The notes beneath the pieces were generated by a model. The model saw only the letters and a program-made list of their open reading frames with translations. It did not search any database and had not been told where the DNA came from. 25,721 nucleotides of DNA. It comes from a virus. This document shows, one piece after another, positions 14,167 to 21,423 of the stretch (its first letter is position 1; each line of letters begins with the position of its first letter). The position numbers were made by a program, and so were the translations under genes. Location: positions 1 through 25,721 of IMG/VR virus record IMGVR_UViG_3300000101_000139; one strand, given 5' to 3'.

Positions 14167-14367
14167 TTATTTAGTTGCTTTAGTTTTTTTAATTGTTCTC
14201 TTGTTAACGATCTTCTTTGTAGACTCATCTGCTCTAGTTTTAAGTAAACTTATTACTAAAGACTTATCCAAGTTTCTTTCAGTTAATTCGTCAATTTTCT
14301 GTTTAGCGTACAAGTAAGTACCTATAATACCTAATAACGCTCCTAATATAAATGTTAAAAATTCCAT
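14167..14367 (-). CDS. Small single-pass membrane protein
   Basis: 66 residues from ATG at 14367 (MEFLTFILG...). A TTG upstream could start an 8-residue longer form; ATG is preferred because it does not overlap the upstream gene. One hydrophobic segment (3-20), then a charged helix and Lys/Thr-rich tail (KKIVNKRTIKKTKATK), like the 12956 protein. Function unknown. Confidence 0.6.
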   Translation of the reverse strand: MEFLTFILGALLGIIGTYLYAKQKIDELTERNLDKSLVISLLKTRADESTKKIVNKRTIKKTKATK

Positions 14368-14377
14368 ATCTATAACT

Positions 14378-14668
14378 TTATACCATATCAAGACTCTTTC
14401 CAGTCTTGAATGCTTCTTTAGCCAACATTATTGTTTCCTGAATTTTAGTGCATTCAGTCCATGTTAATGCAACTCGTTGATTACCGATTACAAGCTCTCC
14501 TATCGTCTTGTTATTATAACCATCTTTACCGTCACCTCGTACTCCTTCTTTTACCATGAAGTCTATTTGGCCCCATAAGTTTCCGTAGCGTTGCTCTCTC
14601 GGGTGTGTATGTAAACCTGCTTGCATTATACCCATTTTGTTTGTGTGTGTTCCTTTTTTAAAAGACAT
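14378..14668 (-). CDS. Hypothetical protein
   Basis: 96 residues, Gly- and charge-rich with several His and Trp (GLHTHPREQRYGNLWGQ). No catalytic motif identified. Length and good codon flow suggest a real gene. Its stop is 10 bases before the ATG of the next gene. Confidence 0.65.
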   Translation of the reverse strand: MSFKKGTHTNKMGIMQAGLHTHPREQRYGNLWGQIDFMVKEGVRGDGKDGYNNKTIGELVIGNQRVALTWTECTKIQETIMLAKEAFKTGKSLDMV

Positions 14669-14752
14669 TTTGTTTTAGTGGTGAGCCACAACCTTTTAGT
14701 TAATAAATAATTTTATTATTGTTAATATAGTAATTTAATTTCATATAAACAA

Positions 14753-15088
14753 CTATTCTTTATACCGATTTCCTCTACGTCTATTAATACGCATGATTTT
14801 AGCCTCAACTTTATCACTTGACATTTTGCTAGGATGAGTACGTAGTAAATTTTGATGTAATTTGATACCGTATTGCAGAGCATATTCCCAGGCATCCCAC
14901 ACACAACTTGCAGGAGGAAGCATATAATCTTCACCTATTACTCCTCCATGACCATCTGTGATATAAAACTTACCATCACTGTTAGCTTTAGTTGTTGCGT
15001 TCGGGTATTTTTTTAGAACCCTCTTTTTAATTTTTTGAAACTCCTTCCTACGTCTTTCTACTGGAAGGTCATATAACCTTTTATTCAT
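14753..15088 (-). CDS. Hypothetical basic protein
   Basis: 111 residues. Basic at both ends (ERRRKEFQKIKKRVLKKYP and NRRRGNRYKE). The middle (YITDGHGGVIGEDYMLPPASCVWDAWEYA) carries His, Asp and Cys residues, but no family was recognised. Nucleic-acid binding is possible from charge only. Gap of 6 bases to the upstream gene; 84 bases of no clear content follow. Confidence 0.7.
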   Translation of the reverse strand: MNKRLYDLPVERRRKEFQKIKKRVLKKYPNATTKANSDGKFYITDGHGGVIGEDYMLPPASCVWDAWEYALQYGIKLHQNLLRTHPSKMSSDKVEAKIMRINRRRGNRYKE

Positions 15089-15094
15089 TTATTT

Positions 15095-15538
15095 TTATTT
15101 TAGTAATTTGACTTTATTTTCTAGTAAATCTTCTTCTACCCACTTACCGAGGTATTCACCTTCAGAGCATAGATACGTAATTTTAGCTTGAGCTAGTTCT
15201 TCTGAACGTTCCTGTACATTTACCTTAAAGTTTTCTAGATCTTTATCAGTAGGTACAGGTCCTATCTGCTTACCGAGCGCACCCTTTTCTTTTAAAGTAT
15301 ATGACGCGACAGGTACTATAGATTCAGTTCGATATTTAGGCTTCCAGCTTTTCTTTTGAGTACCTTTATTCTTACCACTCTTATAATCCTTTGAATCTAG
15401 ATTCGTAATCTCATAGCGCACCTGGTGACCGCACCTACTGCACATAAAATACTCTTCTCTTGTTCTTGTTTGAAATTCGTGGTATCCGTGTTCATAACCA
15501 CATCTTTGACATTCTTGTTCTTGACTTACTGTACCCAT
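15095..15538 (-). CDS. Zinc-ribbon protein
   Basis: 147 residues. An N-terminal zinc ribbon is visible: Cys10/Cys13 in CQRC and Cys33/Cys36 in CSRC, separated by 20 residues, like transcription-factor or topoisomerase-type zinc ribbons. The rest is basic with a Lys-rich middle (KDYKSGKNKGTQKKSW) and an acidic C-terminal end (EEDLLEN). A nucleic-acid role is plausible. Confidence 0.75.
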   Translation of the reverse strand: MGTVSQEQECQRCGYEHGYHEFQTRTREEYFMCSRCGHQVRYEITNLDSKDYKSGKNKGTQKKSWKPKYRTESIVPVASYTLKEKGALGKQIGPVPTDKDLENFKVNVQERSEELAQAKITYLCSEGEYLGKWVEEDLLENKVKLLK

Positions 15539-15542
15539 AACT

Positions 15543-15761
15543 TTACTTTAAAAATTTATTTAATTCATAACCTGATGGATATCCTATTACCGCAGCGCAC
15601 TCACTGCATACCCATCTTGTACTCGTCTGGCATCCTTCACCCAGAGCTACTTGCTTGATTGTTCGTTCAGTATGATTACATTTATCTTGCATCATCCTAA
15701 GCTCTCGCTCAATTTTATTTCTTTGATTGATAAGTTCCTCAATCTTTTTATTAGCTGCCAT
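15543..15761 (-). CDS. Small coiled-coil/zinc protein
   Basis: 72 residues from the ATG at 15761 (MAANKKIEELINQRN). An earlier ATG at 15830 lies inside the C-terminal motif of the upstream gene and is rejected. Residues 3-25 are a charged helix, and Cys28, His30, Cys52, Cys55 (CNH ... CSEC) could hold one zinc. TTAGGGAA lies 7 bases before ATG. Confidence 0.65.
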   Translation of the reverse strand: MAANKKIEELINQRNKIERELRMMQDKCNHTERTIKQVALGEGCQTSTRWVCSECAAVIGYPSGYELNKFLK

Positions 15762-15796
15762 GGTTGGTTCCCTAAGTACATTCTCGTAACTTACCT

Positions 15797-16033
15797 TTAC
15801 CACTGTTTTAACTTTACAAGTTCTGCGCATTTCTCATACTCTTCAGTACTAACAAAATGCTCTACTAACTCATCGATTAACTTTCGCTTTTTATAATTAG
15901 TACCTTGCATATCTTTTAAGAACGTTTCATCAGTAGACATATATTTATACATGAGATTGCACCACCCTGAGTGTAGCATATCTATCTGATCGATTAAGTC
16001 TGCAGCTGTAATATCTTTACCGTTTATATTCAT
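15797..16033 (-). CDS. Small protein with YEKCAE C-terminus
   Basis: 78 residues. C-terminal ELVEHFVSTEEYEKCAELVKLKQ repeats the motif of the 12218 and 22186 proteins (EEYEKCAEL/IxKxK). The N-terminal part differs, with a helix and Met-rich segment. It starts 1 base after the stop of a 17-residue ORF, with TAATATG junctions on both sides. Role unknown. Confidence 0.65.
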   Translation of the reverse strand: MNINGKDITAADLIDQIDMLHSGWCNLMYKYMSTDETFLKDMQGTNYKKRKLIDELVEHFVSTEEYEKCAELVKLKQW

Positions 16034-16034
16034 A

Positions 16035-16088
16035 TTAATTAATAAGCTTAACGCTCTCGATAGTTTGTAGTGTATGGTTAATTGTCAT
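16035..16088 (-). CDS. Possible 17-residue microprotein between two genes
   Basis: ATG at 16088, one base after the stop of the VWA gene; TAA at 16035, one base before ATG of the next gene. Encodes MTINHTLQTIESVKLIN. Being coupled by TAATATG on both sides suggests translation by reinitiation; it may just be a spacer read this way. Confidence 0.35.
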   Translation of the reverse strand: MTINHTLQTIESVKLIN

Positions 16089-16089
16089 A

Positions 16090-18144
16090 TTACTTAGTTA
16101 AAAACATCTTATTTAACGTCTTAGCTAACGGGATAAGGCTAGTTACATCTATTGTCTGTGCAGCTTTTCCATACATTCTAGTAAATTCATCTTGAGAACC
16201 GTATTGGTTATTACCAATAAAGTAACTTAAAACCTGTATACCTCTCTTTTTCATATTATCAATCTGCTTTCTAGTATGCAGTATAGCAGATTCTCCATAG
16301 TATTGGTAACCTTTAGGTTCACAGTATGGCATCCCATCACTAAAATTAATAAAATAACTCTCTTTATCACCTGATGCAGCAACTAGTTCATTTTTTATAG
16401 CTTCAAACGTTAGCCCTTCCGGGGTTAAATTAGAAGCACATATATGCTTGAATAAGCTAGTAATTTTTTTAAAGCTATCAACTCTTGAATCGTAAGCAAT
16501 TAAGATAATCGGCTTATCTCCTGTAGTAGTTCTATAAGATACTTGAATATCTAAGTTATCAATCATAGAAGCTGCTTTTGCAATAGCTACTACAGCTGTT
16601 TGACAGTTTTCAAATCTCGATCCAGCCATTGACCCTGAAGCATCTATAGTAATATGCACGTTAGCAGGAGTATATTTATCGTTCATAACCTGCTGGAATA
16701 TTCTCTCTGCACCAAAACCTAGAGTACTAATTAATCTCTTATCTATCTTGCCAGAATCTAATCTAGAAAATTTAGTATTTCGCTCTTCGCTTCTTAATTT
16801 AAGTTTTTTACCTAGCTGTCTACCGAGAGTAATACCTTTACTAACTGCATTACTTAATGTTTCTCCTTTAGATCTCCATACTTGACCATTTAAGAAATTA
16901 TAACCTGCATTATCAATAACGTTCTGAGTAAGTTTCTTTACAACGATACACTCAGTTTCGTAAACCTTTCCATTATATCTATTAGTAGTCTTACCAACCT
17001 TCTTAATCTCTGAACCAGACTCTTCTAAAGCCTTCATTTTCTTCTGCTCAGTCTTATTAAGTTTAGTCTTTTTAATATTATTATTGATAAAATCTTTCTG
17101 CTTTTGAATAGCTTTAGCTAACTGCTTCTCTTGACGAGGAGATAACTCAGGTAAGTCTGATCCTCCTGCTCCTCCAGCACCATTGCCTTGAGCGGTACCT
17201 GTAATAGCTTCCTCTCCTTCAGCTTTAGAACCATCATCTTTTGAATCACCTTCTGGAGTAGTAGCTTCGTCACCGCTAGTAGTATTATTACCCTCATCAC
17301 CATCTTTTTGACTATCACCATCCTGACCTGAAGTAGTTTCTTGCTCAGTAACAGCAGGAATATTTGCTTCTACTAGTTGAAATATCTTTAGAGCGATAGT
17401 AAGTGACTGCTTAGTAGACTTTAATCTATCGATGTTAGCTAGATCAATTACTTTATAAACATCTAATAATCCAGGTAAAGCGTTAAGATCACGGTTAGCA
17501 TTAGTAATATTAATAATATGAAACATATAAGAGTCCCAATCTAATTCTCTATGACTTGACGAAGCTAAAGCTTTATCAATAATAGGTGAGCTAAAGTAAC
17601 GATTATATAGAGCATGATAATAGCCTTTATAACCAGGAGCTGATTTGAATACGAAATTATCTATTCGTCTGTCCTCAACTATATTTAATAAATTTCTAAC
17701 CTTATCTTTAACATAACTTTTAGCTGACATATGACTCTTCATATCATACTTCTCATTCACTGTAGAGTATATATCACAAGCATCTGCCCAGCTAGCTATC
17801 TCTAGCTCTAAATGAGGTAAAATATTAAAATCAGTTAATAGAACGTGAGAACCTTCATGTAGAGCTAATCCAACAGTACTATCGAAATCTTTATCCTTAA
17901 TACTAGCTGAAATAGTTACTGACTTACCATCAGTATAACTATCTTTACCTTCAAATCGAACAGGTATATCTGACTTACCAGTCACAATATTAACGAAGTT
18001 AGAAATCGCTCTACGATATCCAGATAACTTAATCAGCTCAGAAGTTCTATCTGAAACTATATCTCCTGTCAGGATATCTCTATCCTCAGAAAAGAAGTCG
18101 TTTCCTAACCACCAGCTTGAATTTGTTCTATTTTTTATAATCAT
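16090..18144 (-). CDS. VWA-domain protein with HExxH metallopeptidase-like region
   Basis: 684 residues. A HExxH zinc motif is seen at 96-100 (LALHEGSHVLL), followed by NIVEDRRIDNF near 154-164, the layout of VWA-linked metallopeptidase-like proteins. Residues about 265-330 are a low-complexity acidic linker. The VWA domain starts near 495 with the MIDAS motif DASGSM (501-506). Related proteins often work with an AAA+ MoxR/CobS-type ATPase, not present here. Two strong promoters lie just upstream. A role in protein remodelling or metal insertion is possible. The low-complexity linker makes the 17118-17321 ORF a shadow. Confidence 0.8.
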   Translation of the reverse strand: MIIKNRTNSSWWLGNDFFSEDRDILTGDIVSDRTSELIKLSGYRRAISNFVNIVTGKSDIPVRFEGKDSYTDGKSVTISASIKDKDFDSTVGLALHEGSHVLLTDFNILPHLELEIASWADACDIYSTVNEKYDMKSHMSAKSYVKDKVRNLLNIVEDRRIDNFVFKSAPGYKGYYHALYNRYFSSPIIDKALASSSHRELDWDSYMFHIINITNANRDLNALPGLLDVYKVIDLANIDRLKSTKQSLTIALKIFQLVEANIPAVTEQETTSGQDGDSQKDGDEGNNTTSGDEATTPEGDSKDDGSKAEGEEAITGTAQGNGAGGAGGSDLPELSPRQEKQLAKAIQKQKDFINNNIKKTKLNKTEQKKMKALEESGSEIKKVGKTTNRYNGKVYETECIVVKKLTQNVIDNAGYNFLNGQVWRSKGETLSNAVSKGITLGRQLGKKLKLRSEERNTKFSRLDSGKIDKRLISTLGFGAERIFQQVMNDKYTPANVHITIDASGSMAGSRFENCQTAVVAIAKAASMIDNLDIQVSYRTTTGDKPIILIAYDSRVDSFKKITSLFKHICASNLTPEGLTFEAIKNELVAASGDKESYFINFSDGMPYCEPKGYQYYGESAILHTRKQIDNMKKRGIQVLSYFIGNNQYGSQDEFTRMYGKAAQTIDVTSLIPLAKTLNKMFLTK

Positions 18145-18178
18145 AATTTTAGGTATTTATCTCTCTTTATTTATAATA

Positions 18179-18209
18179 TAAAGATAAGAAAAAAAACTCA
18201 GACTACCAA
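18179..18209 (-). promoter_or_regulatory. Promoter B (tandem) for the VWA gene
   Basis: Minus strand: TTG (18207-18209), 20-base spacer, TATCTTTA (18179-18186). Shares AGTTGGTAGTCTGAG and TTTCTTATCTTTA with promoters at 18274-18304 and 24552-24582. Confidence 0.75.
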
Positions 18210-18273
18210 CTAAATCTTTAGTTATTTTTAATAAGTAGTTTGTCCGGTTCTTCATCTCTCTTTCTTTATATAC

Positions 18274-18304
18274 TAAAGATAAGAAATAAATCTCAGACTA
18301 CCAA
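18274..18304 (-). promoter_or_regulatory. Promoter A (tandem) for the VWA gene
   Basis: Minus strand: TTG (18302-18304), 20-base spacer, TATCTTTA (18274-18281). The unit, including the AAAGAGAGAT stretch after it, is duplicated about 95 bases downstream as promoter B. A 32-residue ORF (18157-18255) lies between them; it spans promoter B and is not called as a gene. Confidence 0.75.
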
Positions 18305-18316
18305 CTGTTTTATGGA

Positions 18317-18559
18317 TTATTTTTCGTTAGAAGTGTACCACATCTCATCACCTACCTTCCAGGTTTTGTGGTTAGGTGTATTGCAGGTTGCAATAGTGTG
18401 GTTGGAACGAATCTTAGATAAAGCTTCGTGAACATCAGCTTGTGATCTAAGGTTGCGAACTGATACTGTATTGTTCAATATCGTTTTTAATTTGCCCTCA
18501 CTACCTACCTTTTCTTTAATAGGTTTAACGTGAGCTAAATGTGCGGTTAATCGTTTCAT
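18317..18559 (-). CDS. Small hypothetical protein
   Basis: 80 residues from ATG at 18559 (MKRLTAHLAH...); an upstream TTG could add 4 residues. Basic N-terminal half, mixed C-terminus (TWKVGDEMWYTSNE). No recognised motif. It is flanked upstream by the structured RNA at 18600-18814 and downstream by the tandem promoters, so it may be expressed from the same transcript as that RNA. Confidence 0.65.
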   Translation of the reverse strand: MKRLTAHLAHVKPIKEKVGSEGKLKTILNNTVSVRNLRSQADVHEALSKIRSNHTIATCNTPNHKTWKVGDEMWYTSNEK

Positions 18560-18599
18560 ATTATATATCAATTTTAATTAGTTTAAAAATAAAGGTTCT

Positions 18600-18814
18600 T
18601 GGTGGGTTAAACAGTTGGATATAATAGTGAGCAACTTTAACCATAACACTCTACACCACGTGAAGGTGACCTTTTTCGTAGAGCTATGGGAGATATTTCT
18701 CTTGAAGTCCTTGTTTATTTTCGCCCTTGCAAAGGCTACTTTGAAACCTTGTCTTCGTCCGATAAACCTCTCCCATGTGTTGTAACCGATGAGATAGTTA
18801 CCTACCCCATTTAA
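18600..18814 (-). ncRNA. Unassigned structured RNA with its own promoter
   Basis: About 215 bases with no ORF. Paired elements: GTAAC/GTTAC (18782-18801); long-range TCTCCCAT/ATGGGAGA (18769-18776 with 18686-18693, 8 bp) enclosing a GCCUU-type hairpin near 18723-18736; CTCTAC/GTAGAG (18649-18654 with 18678-18683) with internal CACC/GGTG pairs; and a 3' stem TTTAACC/GGTTAAA extended by CAAC/GTTG (18605-18642), followed after about 10 bases by a T-rich stretch. A TTG-N20-TATATTTA promoter ends about 6 bases upstream. No known RNA family is recognised: not tRNA, tmRNA, 6S, RNase P, group I/II intron by visual check. Confidence 0.55.
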
Positions 18815-18820
18815 TTATAT

Positions 18821-18851
18821 TAAATATACGAAATAATTTTCATATTACCAA
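18821..18851 (-). promoter_or_regulatory. Host-type promoter for the structured RNA
   Basis: Minus strand: TTG (18849-18851), 20-base spacer ending TTTCG, then TATATTTA (18821-18828). It lies directly after the stop codon of the 18852 gene. Predicted start is near 18814. Confidence 0.75.
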
Positions 18852-19364
18852 CTAAACATTAAGGTATTTTTTATATGCATCTGACATACGATCAAAATAC
18901 TTTGACTTCATAATTGTCCTATGCGCTTTACCTAGCTCTTTTTTATCTGCTACATTAATTAAAAAAGCAGGAGCAAACTGTCTAGGATTAAACCCGTCTA
19001 TATTAGTAATAGTATCTTCTGGATTAAAACATATAATTTTATATTCAGTAAATCCATTACGTTTAATTAATTTATTTAGAAATGCTTGATACTTCCTCGT
19101 ATCAGATTCAGGGATTACCCCTGTACCTATTTGAGCAAATAACGCTGAACTATATTTACTATCTTCAAATTCCTGCATTTTATCTATAAAGCTTTCTTCA
19201 TCAGGATTAAACACATCTATAAGTAATTTGTCTTGATCTAACTCTGGTCCAGCAAACGGACACACAGGTATACCTCCAAATTCATCTCGCTTAGGACGTA
19301 GGATAAAGTTTATATAACCCTTCATTTTATTTTTGAGGCTAGTATATGGACACTTCTCATTCAT
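18852..19364 (-). CDS. Conserved hypothetical protein (CPFAG / AP.LINVA motifs)
   Basis: 170 residues. Contains a VCPFAGPELD segment (about 34-43), FNPEDTITNIDGFNPRQFAPAFLINVADKKEL near 112-143, then a basic helical end. It resembles a small-molecule-binding or enzyme fold with short conserved sites, but the family name is not known to me. Starts 4 bases after a promoter (19369-19399), so its mRNA is likely leaderless. Confidence 0.7.
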   Translation of the reverse strand: MNEKCPYTSLKNKMKGYINFILRPKRDEFGGIPVCPFAGPELDQDKLLIDVFNPDEESFIDKMQEFEDSKYSSALFAQIGTGVIPESDTRKYQAFLNKLIKRNGFTEYKIICFNPEDTITNIDGFNPRQFAPAFLINVADKKELGKAHRTIMKSKYFDRMSDAYKKYLNV

Positions 19365-19368
19365 AATA

Positions 19369-19399
19369 ATAATATACGAAAAGTTTTTTATATTTCCAA
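19369..19399 (-). promoter_or_regulatory. Host-type promoter for the 19364 gene
   Basis: Minus strand: TTG (19397-19399), 20-base spacer ending TTTTCG, then TATATTAT (19369-19376). Only 4 bases separate the -7 box from ATG, predicting a leaderless transcript. Confidence 0.75.
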
Positions 19400-19413
19400 A
19401 TTATTATATATTT

Positions 19414-19932
19414 TTAAAACTTTTTGGTTAACCCTACACTTCCCTCAAATACACGAATACCAATATCGTTTCGCTCAATTAGTTTACTAATTAAATCTAT
19501 TGTTATCCATTTTGTATTTAAACTAAACTTTACTCTTGGGTTTATATAACTATGAGTAATCCTCCTATGCTTATACTTAAAAGGTATTCCCTCTCTATAA
19601 GTACCTGTTCTACTTACTATGTGATATTGATTACCTAAATGTAAATGTATGTTTTGTAAAATATTAAAATAATAGTCTAAACCAAAACCATAATTATAAT
19701 AATAAGCATTGGGAAATGCTCCACAAAAGGCGTACGTTGCTGTTTTTTCACGTATGGTGCCCATCTCAATATCAAAATCTAACCCATTAATCTGATATTT
19801 CATGCGATCATTGTCCTTTATCTCTAACAAATTATTAGCATCAACACTAAAACTGATGTAAGGAGTTTTACGTGATTGAGAGTAAGAATTTAAACTTATA
19901 AATAAAAGCAGTATTAATAATATTCTAATCAT
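19414..19932 (-). CDS. Outer-membrane beta-barrel protein
   Basis: 172 residues. Signal peptide at 1-18 (MIRILLILLLFISLNSYS). Mature region has alternating beta strands (YYYNYGFGLDYYFNILQNIHLHLGNQYHI, SYINPRVKFSLNTKWITIDLI) and ends with aromatic Phe (GLTKKF). Overlaps the preceding gene by 4 bases. As with the 13612 protein, a host outer-membrane or surface role is inferred. Confidence 0.7.
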   Translation of the reverse strand: MIRILLILLLFISLNSYSQSRKTPYISFSVDANNLLEIKDNDRMKYQINGLDFDIEMGTIREKTATYAFCGAFPNAYYYNYGFGLDYYFNILQNIHLHLGNQYHIVSRTGTYREGIPFKYKHRRITHSYINPRVKFSLNTKWITIDLISKLIERNDIGIRVFEGSVGLTKKF

Positions 19933-20267
19933 TTAGTTAAATCATATCTAAATATTATTATACCTCCTATATTAGCATACATGTCTTCCCTCTCCCAACC
20001 TTTACGATACTTCTCGTCAATAAACTCCTTAACTGCTCCTACCGCTAAAGGTACTAGCACACTGTATAGTCTAGCTCGTTTTTTTGGAACACGATGCTCA
20101 AAATATTTATATGTGTTATAAGCGATAACATAACTGCAAGTAAAATGAAGTATCTTATCTCCACCATTTCTTAATACAGGTTTGTGATCAAATAAACCTA
20201 TCTCATGTAATGATTGTGATTGAAGATTTATTGATATAAAGAGAAACAGAGTAAGTATGTATTTCAT
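19929..20267 (-). CDS. DUF2279-like periplasmic/membrane protein
   Basis: 112 residues from the ATG at 20267 (MKYILTLFLFISINLQSQS, signal peptide 1-18). Residues 30-50 have GDKILHFTCSYVIAYNTYKYF, and the C-terminal part has KEFIDEKYRKGWEREDMYANIGG, the DKxLHF ... KEFxDE ... DxxANxxG pattern of DUF2279/YfiM-type proteins. An upstream Met (20288) precedes the real signal peptide. Likely exported; role unknown. Confidence 0.7.
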   Translation of the reverse strand: MKYILTLFLFISINLQSQSLHEIGLFDHKPVLRNGGDKILHFTCSYVIAYNTYKYFEHRVPKKRARLYSVLVPLAVGAVKEFIDEKYRKGWEREDMYANIGGIIIFRYDLTK

Positions 20268-20269
20268 AG

Positions 20270-20644
20270 TTAACAAGATACGAAACATTGTTCGTATGAA
20301 GTATTATTTACGGTTACTGTTTTTTCGACATACGTGCAAACATCACCTTGCTCAAACCCTTTTTCTACTAGTAAGGGTAAGCTCGATGGTTTACACCATG
20401 CGTATACTTTATAACCTAAATATTCTTCTTGAACATATGTCCATCTTGTATCCCATAGAGATCTGAAGATACCTTGTCGTCTAAAATTATCGTGAACCCA
20501 AGCATCTAAAAACTTAATTGTGTTATCAGCTTCGACTTGCATTTGAATATGACCAACACAGGTATTACCTGTATGAGCTATCCAAGCATGCTGATGGTGC
20601 TGAGTTGTACCAGAAGGAGGCATGTACAGTATATTGTGATTCAT
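20270..20644 (-). CDS. GNAT-family N-acetyltransferase
   Basis: 124 residues. The core AWVHDNFRRQGIFRSLWDTRWTYV (about 48-71) matches the acetyl-CoA-binding motif of GNAT enzymes (R/Q-x-x-G-x-G/A loop as RRQGIF). A CGHIQM strand precedes it; VEKGFEQGDVCTYVEK (about 93-108) is the typical last strand. The substrate cannot be told. Short for the family, perhaps phage-minimised. Downstream gene follows after 2 bases. Confidence 0.8.
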   Translation of the reverse strand: MNHNILYMPPSGTTQHHQHAWIAHTGNTCVGHIQMQVEADNTIKFLDAWVHDNFRRQGIFRSLWDTRWTYVQEEYLGYKVYAWCKPSSLPLLVEKGFEQGDVCTYVEKTVTVNNTSYEQCFVSC

Positions 20645-20672
20645 CTTGCTCTCTATACATAACCTTTTTCTT

Positions 20673-20846
20673 TTATTGCTTTACTATTCTATTATATGCG
20701 TATTCATATTTTTCAGACATTGTCTTATGCTTATGTTGAGGCTGTGCTCTCATCTTCTTAAGTTGCTGATCAAATTGCTTTCGTAACCCGCGACTTTCAA
20801 CGGACATTGTTATTTCATACATTGTATCTTCCGACCATTTACTCAT
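20673..20846 (-). CDS. Small charged protein
   Basis: 57 residues (start MSKWSEDTMYEITMSVESRG), ATG at 20846 and TAA at 20673. Mostly helical with many Lys, His and Gln in the second half (RAQPQHKHK). ATG comes 3 bases after the stop of the Cys-rich gene. No recognised motif. Confidence 0.6.
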   Translation of the reverse strand: MSKWSEDTMYEITMSVESRGLRKQFDQQLKKMRAQPQHKHKTMSEKYEYAYNRIVKQ

Positions 20847-20849
20847 ATA

Positions 20850-21011
20850 TTACTCCCATCTAGGTGGATTATCCGGACACGGTAATGAAGTTAGCACTTT
20901 TATAATCATAAAACATTTACATAGTCCACACTGTGTAGTAGCTGGCCAGTAATGCTTGCAAGATTTGCAAATATCTAATTTTTCACTCGATGTCAGTCCC
21001 GTTTTCTTCAT
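20850..21011 (-). CDS. Cys-rich small protein, probable zinc-binding
   Basis: 53 residues. Cys pairs CKSC (15-18), CGLC (28-31) with Cys33, and Cys45 (SLPCPDNPP), the arrangement of small phage Cys-rich proteins with an ending CPxxxPPRW. Overlaps the upstream 20983 gene by 29 bases. ATG at 21011, TAA at 20850. Likely metal-binding; function unknown. Confidence 0.65.
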   Translation of the reverse strand: MKKTGLTSSEKLDICKSCKHYWPATTQCGLCKCFMIIKVLTSLPCPDNPPRWE

Positions 21012-21282
21012 GTATATAATTATACCTTTGTTCTATTATACGTAACCTTTTTTTAGCTTCTTCTCTAAATCCTCCAAAATACTTTACCTCGGATACTGAA
21101 TCAGTTAATGTTTTAATAAACATGTAATCAGAAGTACTTTCTTGTAAATAACTTTCATTTACTAGTTTAGTTAATATTAGCAAGTAGCTAGACGCCTCTA
21201 ACCTTCTCTTAGGTTCATCTGGTTCTATTTCCTTCTTTAACTGTTGAAGTCTATTCTGTAAATTTTTAAAGCTATTCGCCAT
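20983..21282 (-). CDS. Hypothetical helical protein
   Basis: 99 residues, mostly charged helix; the first 30 residues (NLQNRLQQLKKEIEPDEPKRRLEAS) look like a coiled coil. No recognised motif. Its 3' end overlaps the Cys-rich gene. The region upstream holds the only plus-strand candidate gene. Confidence 0.65.
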   Translation of the reverse strand: MANSFKNLQNRLQQLKKEIEPDEPKRRLEASSYLLILTKLVNESYLQESTSDYMFIKTLTDSVSEVKYFGGFREEAKKRLRIIEQRYNYIHEENGTDIE

Positions 21283-21345
21283 TTAATGATTTCTTAATAA
21301 TTTCTTAATATGTTTGCTTATATAAATATTTACTTATTAACGAAT

Positions 21346-21423
21346 ATGAAACAAAACAAATTTGACATAACACCAATACTATACATAGCGATAATGATAA
21401 CTGTTTTTGCATTATCAGTTTAA
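21346..21423 (+). CDS. Possible 25-residue membrane peptide on the plus strand
   Basis: ATG at 21346, TAA at 21421-21423. Sequence MKQNKFDITPILYIAIMITV... ending FALSV: a short basic/polar N-terminus then one hydrophobic helix. TATAAATA, the T4 late-promoter core, occurs upstream near 21320. It would converge with the glycosyltransferase, overlapping its stop by 4 bases. It would be the only plus-strand gene; could be a chance ORF. Confidence 0.35.
   Translation: MKQNKFDITPILYIAIMITVFALSV

Noticed and set aside
14722-14934. 70-residue minus-strand ORF overlapping the 14753 gene
   Set aside because: Other-frame shadow of a better-supported gene.
15762-15830. Longer start (15830) for the 15543 gene
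   Set aside because: The ATG falls inside the YEKCAE motif of the upstream gene; the ATG at 15761 has a ribosome-like site.
17118-17321. 67-residue minus-strand ORF inside the VWA gene
   Set aside because: It lies in the acidic low-complexity linker of the VWA gene in another frame; the product is Lys/Val/Met-rich shadow.
18157-18255. 32-residue ORF between the tandem promoters
   Set aside because: It spans promoter B, and the reading arises from promoter repeats; no independent support.
20274-20284. TTTCGTATCTTG motif near the start of the DUF2279-like gene
   Set aside because: It resembles the promoter -7 box with its TTTCG but has no TTG at 19-21 bases upstream.
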